Source of the DNA: Sporolactobacillus kofuensis
GTDB taxonomy: Bacteria > Bacillota > Bacilli > Bacillales > Sporolactobacillaceae
Direction of reading: 5' to 3'
DNA length: 64,000 nt
Assembly (NCBI RefSeq): GCF_024125425.1
Contig: NZ_JAMXWN010000001.1
Coordinates: 270,519-334,518 of the forward strand
Positions 59,332 through 64,000 of this stretch are shown piece after piece. Position numbers and translations under genes: made by a program. The notes under the pieces were generated by a model. It saw nothing but the letters and a program-made list of their open reading frames with translations, did not search any database and was not told where the DNA came from. The stretch's first letter is position 1. Each line of letters starts with the position of its first letter.

Positions 59332-60666
59332 ATGGCAAAGTTTACAAAAGAAGACATCATTTCTAAGGTAAATGAAGCAAACGTGAAATTCATCCGTTTG
59401 CAATTCACTGATTTGCTCGGAATTATCAAAAATGTTGAAATTCCTGTAAGTCAGCTCGAAAAAGCGTTGGATAACAAAATTATGTTTGACGGCTCTTCAA
59501 TCGAAGGTTTTGTAAGAATTGAAGAATCGGACATGCTTTTGTACCCAGACTATGACAGCTTCGTCGTATTCCCTTGGACAGCAGAAAAAGGAAAAGTTGC
59601 TCGACTGATTTGTGATATCCACAAGACAGACGGCACGCCATTCCCTGGAGATCCTCGTTCGGTATTGAAAGCTCAATTAGCCGAAATGGAAAAACTAGGT
59701 TTTACATCTTTCAACATCGGACCTGAACCGGAATTCTTCCTCTTCAAGATGGATGAAAACGGCGAACCGACACTCGATCTTAATGATAAAGGCGGTTACT
59801 TCGACCTTGCTCCTACGGACCTTGGCGAAAATTGCCGTCGTGATATCGTTCTTGAACTCGAAGATATGGGCTTTGAAATTGAAGCTTCCCACCACGAAGT
59901 GGCTCCGGGTCAGCACGAAATCGACTTCAAATATGCTGATGCAGTAAAAACATGTGATAACATCCAAACATTCAAATTGGTTGTTAAAACGATTGCACGT
60001 AAACACGGACTTCATGCAACATTCATGCCGAAACCTCTGTTCGGTGTCAATGGTTCAGGTATGCACTCGAACATGTCTTTATTCACAGGCAAAGAAAATG
60101 CTTTCTATGATGAATCTGCTGAAGACGGACTCAGTGCTACAGCAAAGGCATTCATTGCCGGCGTTCTGAAACATGCTCGTGCATTCACAGCGATTACCAA
60201 CCCGACGGTTAACTCATTTAAACGTTTGGTTCCTGGCTATGAAGCACCAAGCTATGTTGCATGGTCTTTGAGCAACCGTAGTGCATTGGTTCGTATTCCT
60301 GCTTCTCGTGGCTTAAGCACTCGTATCGAAGTGCGTAGTGTTGACCCTGCAACAAACCCATACCTCGCTATGGCTGTTATGCTTGCAGCAGGACTTGACG
60401 GAATCAAAGAAAAATTGACTCCAGCTGCATCTGTTGACCGTAGCATCTATGTCATGACTGACGAAGATCGTGAAGAACTTGGTATTCACGAATTACCTTC
60501 ATCTTTGAAAGAAGCATTAGACGTATTCAATTCTGACGAAGTAATCACAGCTGCACTTGGTGAACATACAGTTTCCCACTTCAACGATGCTAAAGAAATT
60601 GAATGGGATATGTTCCGCACTCAGGTACATCCTTGGGAACGCGAACAATACATGGAACAATATTAA
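59332..60666 (+). CDS. glnA: Glutamine synthetase GlnA (type I-alpha)
   Basis: Makes glutamine from glutamate and ammonia with ATP; in Firmicutes also controls GlnR and TnrA. 444 residues, the Bacillus length. [17 protein letters not shown] (with R62 for feedback control), [31 protein letters not shown]. It lacks the adenylylation-loop extension of I-beta enzymes. SD GGGGAGG. Confidence 0.97.
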   Translation: MAKFTKEDIISKVNEANVKFIRLQFTDLLGIIKNVEIPVSQLEKALDNKIMFDGSSIEGFVRIEESDMLLYPDYDSFVVFPWTAEKGKVARLICDIHKTDGTPFPGDPRSVLKAQLAEMEKLGFTSFNIGPEPEFFLFKMDENGEPTLDLNDKGGYFDLAPTDLGENCRRDIVLELEDMGFEIEASHHEVAPGQHEIDFKYADAVKTCDNIQTFKLVVKTIARKHGLHATFMPKPLFGVNGSGMHSNMSLFTGKENAFYDESAEDGLSATAKAFIAGVLKHARAFTAITNPTVNSFKRLVPGYEAPSYVAWSLSNRSALVRIPASRGLSTRIEVRSVDPATNPYLAMAVMLAAGLDGIKEKLTPAASVDRSIYVMTDEDREELGIHELPSSLKEALDVFNSDEVITAALGEHTVSHFNDAKEIEWDMFRTQVHPWEREQYMEQY

Positions 60667-60680
60667 TCAACTAGAAATAC

Positions 60681-60720
60681 AAAGACCCCTTGAGCCATAT
60701 GGCTTGAGGGGTCTTTGCTA
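60681..60720 (+). terminator. Terminator after glnA
   Basis: AAAGACCCCT..AGCC pairs with GGCT..AGGGGTCTTT around ATAT; 14 or more pairs with two internal mismatches. Confidence 0.85.
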
Positions 60721-60745
60721 TAACTGCTTAAATACCATCTTAGCA

Positions 60746-60888
60746 GGAACATTAGAGGAGACTTCCAATCGCAAGTTGCTCATTGATCGTTTAGTCAGTC
60801 TTGATTAGGAACAAGGTGTGCTGACAGGAATAACAACAGGTATTAAATTGTCGGAAATTGAACAATTCGAAGTGATTCATGAGCGGTG
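60746..60888 (+). pseudogene. Possible decayed coding fragment after glnA
   Basis: One frame reads like a protein (ETSNRKLLIDRLVSLD, a TAG at 60806-60808, then EQGVLTGITTGIKLSEIEQF) with a stop in the middle and no start with an SD. Family not recognised. Confidence 0.3.
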
Positions 60889-60894
60889 AGGACA

Positions 60895-61521
60895 TTAGTT
60901 AAGCTGATCAGAATTTGACGAACTATGTCCTTTCTTAACTTCGGTAAAAAGATTAGAAACTTGATTCGTTAATTTATTGTTTTCCGGAGGTTTAGTTTTC
61001 GTGTCATTCAATTGTGAGATAAGCTGATTGAGTAATTCATAAATCTTATCCGTGTCTTCTTTCGTTGCAAATTTCTTTTTATCAGTAAGTAGATAACCTA
61101 ATTGTCCGCTTGGTTCAATAGTCGCCCATTGTACATCGGTTATCTTTTCAATACCATTTTGCCTTAGACTCATTTCTAGGTCATCTACCGAAATACGTAA
61201 CTTTTTTAGATTTTTTTGATTTAATGCCCCATTTTCTATAACTATTTTGGAGCGTCCAGTGATTAACGCTTCGGTAAAGTCCCATTTCATTTGAATTAAT
61301 TCAATGATGATCAGGGTTAAAACCAATATAGAGGCAAGTACAAAAGTAAGCCAGATGTTTCTGTTGCTTATTATCGGTTGTATAAGTAACGTACCAATTG
61401 AAATCATTATAACCGTATGGGAAGTCGTCATTTGAGAAATGGAGCTTCTTCCTAAAAGCCGCAATAAAAAGATACCACAAACAATAATTAATACTGCTTT
61501 CCATATCAAATTTAAATCCAT
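60895..61521 (-). CDS. DUF421 (YetF-type) membrane protein
   Basis: 208 residues. Three N-terminal helices with RLLGRSSISQMTTSHTVIMI, then the cytosolic DUF421 region (GRSKIVIENGALNQKNLKKLRISVDDLEMSLRQNGI, VQWATIEPSGQLGYLL). Homologues such as YetF and YdfR are spore- or stress-related membrane proteins of unknown action. The ATG at 61521 has only a weak SD (GCGGTG). Confidence 0.8.
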   Translation of the reverse strand: MDLNLIWKAVLIIVCGIFLLRLLGRSSISQMTTSHTVIMISIGTLLIQPIISNRNIWLTFVLASILVLTLIIIELIQMKWDFTEALITGRSKIVIENGALNQKNLKKLRISVDDLEMSLRQNGIEKITDVQWATIEPSGQLGYLLTDKKKFATKEDTDKIYELLNQLISQLNDTKTKPPENNKLTNQVSNLFTEVKKGHSSSNSDQLN

Positions 61522-61639
61522 CACTGTTCACCGCCAATGTATTAACTATTATTAGAAAAATTGGCTTATAAATATACATCTTTTAAGTGATGAAATTTGT
61601 TTGCGACAGCGGAAAACGACTGAACCTATTGATAAAATG

Positions 61640-61876
61640 GGGGAAAGAAACGCATCGCGTCAAAGGCGGTGGCTTAAGCTAAAGTAGGGAGATATGGTGG
61701 ACGCAAGCAGATGTAAGAATATAAGCAAATGCTGCAAGATCTGAAAGCAAAGTCATTATGACGCCACGGATTCGGAAGACGATAAGTCAATCATTGGCGG
61801 AATGATGAATTCGATGATTCAATTCTTGATGCTTTGAAAGGATTAAAGGCATTGGATCAAACGTCACGCACTGATT
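61640..61876 (+). pseudogene. Decayed coding sequence, family not recognised
   Basis: Protein-like blocks appear in changing frames: EYKQMLQDLKAKS (about 61717-61755), DATDSEDDKSIIGGMM (about 61760-61807) and EFDDSILDALKGLKALDQTS (about 61808-61867). Read together they make one helical, charged protein broken by at least two frame changes. No start or SD is evident. The rest of 61522-61640 is empty. Confidence 0.4.
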
Positions 61877-62239
61877 TTAATAGTGTAAGACACTTTTTAA
61901 TTTTTCATTGAGATCATCAAAAAAAGGTTTTAACACAAATTCTTTGGCACCGAATTGTATGGCTTCAATTACTAATTGTTCGCTGCCTAATGATGAACAC
62001 ATGATTACTTTTGCTTTCGGGTCTAGCTTCATAATTCTTCGCAAAGCATCGATCCCAGATAGAAGAGGCATAGTAATATCCATAATCACGAGGTCAGGGT
62101 GAAGGGTACTGTATTGATCAACGGCTTCAAGCCCATTTGACGCTTCACCAGCAATGCAGAAGAGCGATGAATCTATTTTGTTTCGAATAAATGTTCTCAT
62201 AAATCGCGAATCATCTACAATTAAAATAGTCTTTAACAA
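61877..62239 (-). CDS. CheY-like single-domain response regulator
   Basis: 120 residues, receiver domain only: D9-D10, phosphorylation site D54 (VIMDITMP), S82-S83 and K104 (VLKPFF). TTG start with GAGGT upstream. No kinase or flagellar gene is adjacent; it could serve chemotaxis or another signalling chain. A 76-codon frame of the same strand lies just upstream and may be a remnant of a partner gene. Confidence 0.85.
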   Translation of the reverse strand: MLKTILIVDDSRFMRTFIRNKIDSSLFCIAGEASNGLEAVDQYSTLHPDLVIMDITMPLLSGIDALRRIMKLDPKAKVIMCSSLGSEQLVIEAIQFGAKEFVLKPFFDDLNEKLKSVLHY

Positions 62240-62252
62240 ATTGTTACCTCAT

Positions 62253-62483
62253 CTACGTAATAAGGGCAAATTTAAAGTCAGTATTAACTTGAACAGGAGA
62301 ATCTCCTGGCAACCCGGCTACCATGGCAAAATGAATGCTGTAGGTCCGTGGCTTTGCGTCTAATACTTTCGTAAAATTTGCCTTGATAGTTATATTATCA
62401 CAAAAAGTGGAGAGACACTCAATACATTTATTATGCGCAACAATAGAAGGTGATCGATCAGCGCATTTTTTTAAACGCCCCAC
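62253..62483 (-). pseudogene. Possible remnant upstream of the CheY-like gene
   Basis: Open for 76 codons, ending 14 nt before the response regulator: ITIKANFTKVLDAKPRTYSI, VAGLPGDSPVQVNTDFKFAL. No SD before the GTG, so it may be the end of a truncated gene. Not recognised. Confidence 0.3.
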
Positions 62484-62565
62484 GTTCGTTTTTCGTGATT
62501 TGGTAAGCTCTAAAATAGGCGACGATTAAGTCTCTTCATGGTGGTACATTTCATCAGTTTGGGAG

Positions 62566-62751
62566 TTATTTTAGAAGAAAATGAATAGAAAAGCTGGAAG
62601 CAAAGATAACACAAATACCGATGGCCCAAAGGATTATTCCTATTCTTTTTCTCGTTTCATTTTGTTGGAAAATTTTTAAATAGCGAATCAGTAAACCAAT
62701 GAAAACGAAGGAAAATCCTACCCATTCAAGGATAATTAAAAAAGCATGCAT
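62566..62751 (-). CDS. Small membrane protein, unknown
   Basis: 61 residues, two hydrophobic helices (LIILEWVGFSFVFIGLLI and IGIILWAIGICVIFASSF) with a charged middle (QQNETRKR). Excellent SD (GGAGGAACC) 4 nt before ATG. No known family recognised. 62752-63080 upstream is A+T rich without a gene. Confidence 0.62.
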   Translation of the reverse strand: MHAFLIILEWVGFSFVFIGLLIRYLKIFQQNETRKRIGIILWAIGICVIFASSFSIHFLLK

Positions 62752-63080
62752 GACGGTTCCTCCATAAAACAGTTTGTATGCAAAGATGGAAACAAATCCA
62801 TTTATAAGCTATGAGCGTATAATATGAGACATTTTATCATAGAGAAGGAGGTTTTTACTAGAGACTACTAAATAAATTTTTGAATTTACTGAGGAATACT
62901 CCTATTAAATAAAAATACCATAAATAAATTATGTAAACTAAATCCCAAACATTGATTCTAATTTTATTATTATAAGTGCATAGGTTAAAATGCACCATTT
63001 GTGTTGTTTAGGAATATCAAATAACGACCATGCTGATATGGCGTGTTTTCTACTGATAATGTCATAAAGGATGGATAGAA

Positions 63081-63266
63081 ATGAAACAACCTGCACTGCA
63101 ACAAAAGGAACGAATACCGTGGGATGAAAAAATTAAATTAATCAGGCTGTTTATGAACATTTACCGAAATAACCGCAAACAACAACCGATACTACGTTCA
63201 ACAAAAATTGCATATCGCTATTGTCACATGATATGGAGAGACAATTTTGGCAAGCCTTCGAAATGA
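63081..63266 (+). CDS. Small basic protein, unknown
   Basis: 61 residues, rich in K, R and aromatic residues (WDEKIKLIRLFMNIYRNNRKQQ). SD-like AAAGGATGG precedes ATG and a terminator follows the gene, which supports it as a real transcript. Function not recognised. Confidence 0.45.
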   Translation: MKQPALQQKERIPWDEKIKLIRLFMNIYRNNRKQQPILRSTKIAYRYCHMIWRDNFGKPSK

Positions 63267-63303
63267 TCTGTTGATAATCCCTACATGTACTAATGAATAA
63301 AGA

Positions 63304-63341
63304 AAGAGAGCCTGAGGTAACACTAGCTGAGGCTCTTTTTC
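63304..63341 (+). terminator. Terminator after the small basic ORF
   Basis: AGAGCCT pairs with AGGCTCT, followed by TTTTCT. Confidence 0.75.
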
Positions 63342-63633
63342 TGTTATGACCTTGCCTATAAACGTTAAGTAGACCAATGTAATCATTGAGAGAATCAAGC
63401 GTTACCTTTAAAAAACATATAGTTTTTCATTCGCTAACGCTCCCCGGCAATATAAAAGTGGTATAGATTCATGGACAGCCACAACGTGATGGATAGGGTA
63501 TGTAAGCAGCTCCCATTGGAATACGCATCATCGAAGATTGTTTACAGAGTAAGCTCATGAAAATAATAAACGTGAATGCGTGATCATGCGTGATTCCGCA
63601 TTAAAAAGTGCGGGAAGGCGCATCATAAATTCG

Positions 63634-63663
63634 TTGTTCATTCGTAAGCATACGAGATATGAT
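63634..63663 (+). promoter_or_regulatory. Promoter-like sequence near the window end
   Basis: TTGTTC, 18 bp, TATGAT. It lies 52 bp before a short frame with an SD. Confidence 0.4.
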
Positions 63664-63715
63664 AATGATGGTAAAAGGATACAATTCCTTTACTGGCCGG
63701 ATTTGAGGTGAAGAA

Positions 63716-63778
63716 ATGGATGTCCTTCAGCAAATCATGCCCCAAATACTTATGATTATTGGTAACGTGTCTGATTGA
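63716..63778 (+). CDS. Possible 20-residue hydrophobic peptide
   Basis: ATG behind TTGAGGTGAAG opens a 20-codon frame, MDVLQQIMPQILMIIGNVSD, ended by TGA. It may be a small membrane peptide or the start of a broken gene. The rest of 63343-64000 shows no gene. Confidence 0.3.
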   Translation: MDVLQQIMPQILMIIGNVSD

Positions 63779-64000
63779 AGTTACGTTGCTATCTTACTTA
63801 TCTCCTTTGATCACATTCCCCTTGTTTTGATAGATTTGCGATGTGCACCATGCATTCACCTTAAATTCTTTTTTTATTTATTTTTTACCTGAGTCACAGT
63901 TGAGACTGATGCTTGGGAATGATAGTGAAATTATGTTAATGCGAACAATGATCGTGAGTTATATGCAATAACTCCCCAATCAATAATTGATCCCCATAGG

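Noticed and set aside
63198..63398. 66-codon minus-strand ORF near the window end
   Set aside because: Crosses a terminator and overlaps a better plus-strand frame.

Overview
This window is a chromosomal segment of an endospore-forming member of the Bacillales. It carries spoIIIE, spoVS, cotE and spoVK, Gram-positive SD sequences and rho-independent terminators, and the classic Bacillus order dapG-dapA-rnjB-spoIIIE ... ymfI-ymfJ-ymfK-rodZ-pgsA-cinA-recA-rny-ymdB ... miaB-ricA-cotE-mutS-mutL ... miaA-hfq-spoVK-hflX-ynbB-glnR-glnA. Compared with B. subtilis the core is the same but thinned: tepA, ymfC/D and the ymfF/H peptidases are missing, and ymfK is a decayed pseudogene. My inference is a lineage near Sporolactobacillaceae or a similar reduced Bacillales group; no 16S gene is present to settle this.

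Layout: 0-16.9 kb is core (lysine/dipicolinate synthesis, RNA decay, chromosome translocation, cell shape, phospholipid synthesis, RecA under a LexA-type box, RNase Y, YmdB). 16.9-25.9 kb is a rearranged, mostly accessory stretch: spoVS inverted, a CBS-domain protein, two tandem paralogous MFS exporters, a YjfB-type motility protein, a secreted protein with two nitrilase folds (one apparently dead), and a run of small leftward membrane/PH/TM2 genes. 25.9-36.7 kb returns to core (miaB, ricA, cotE, mutS, mutL) with a divergent moxR-DUF58-DUF4129 operon. 36.7-40.3 kb looks like the remains of a mobile element: a decayed tyrosine recombinase, an exonuclease-BRCT protein, a lipoprotein, a 259-bp IS21-like MITE with a target duplication, and an LL-H-type holin.

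40.3-52.4 kb is a carbon-source region: an MDR dehydrogenase with a KduD-like SDR behind a cre site, the glycerol set glpP-glpF-glpK-glpD with antiterminator leaders, and the gluconate set gntP/gntR-gntK with a GntR-type palindrome. 52.7-60.7 kb is core again (lipoprotein, miaA, hfq, spoVK, hflX, ynbB, glnR, glnA). The last 3 kb holds a DUF421 membrane protein, an orphan CheY-like regulator, small ORFs and decayed coding sequence.

I found no CRISPR array, tRNA or rRNA, and no clearly new defence or biosynthetic system. The least familiar items are the double-nitrilase secreted protein, the small-membrane-protein cluster, the IS21-like MITE and a divergent interspersed repeat family.
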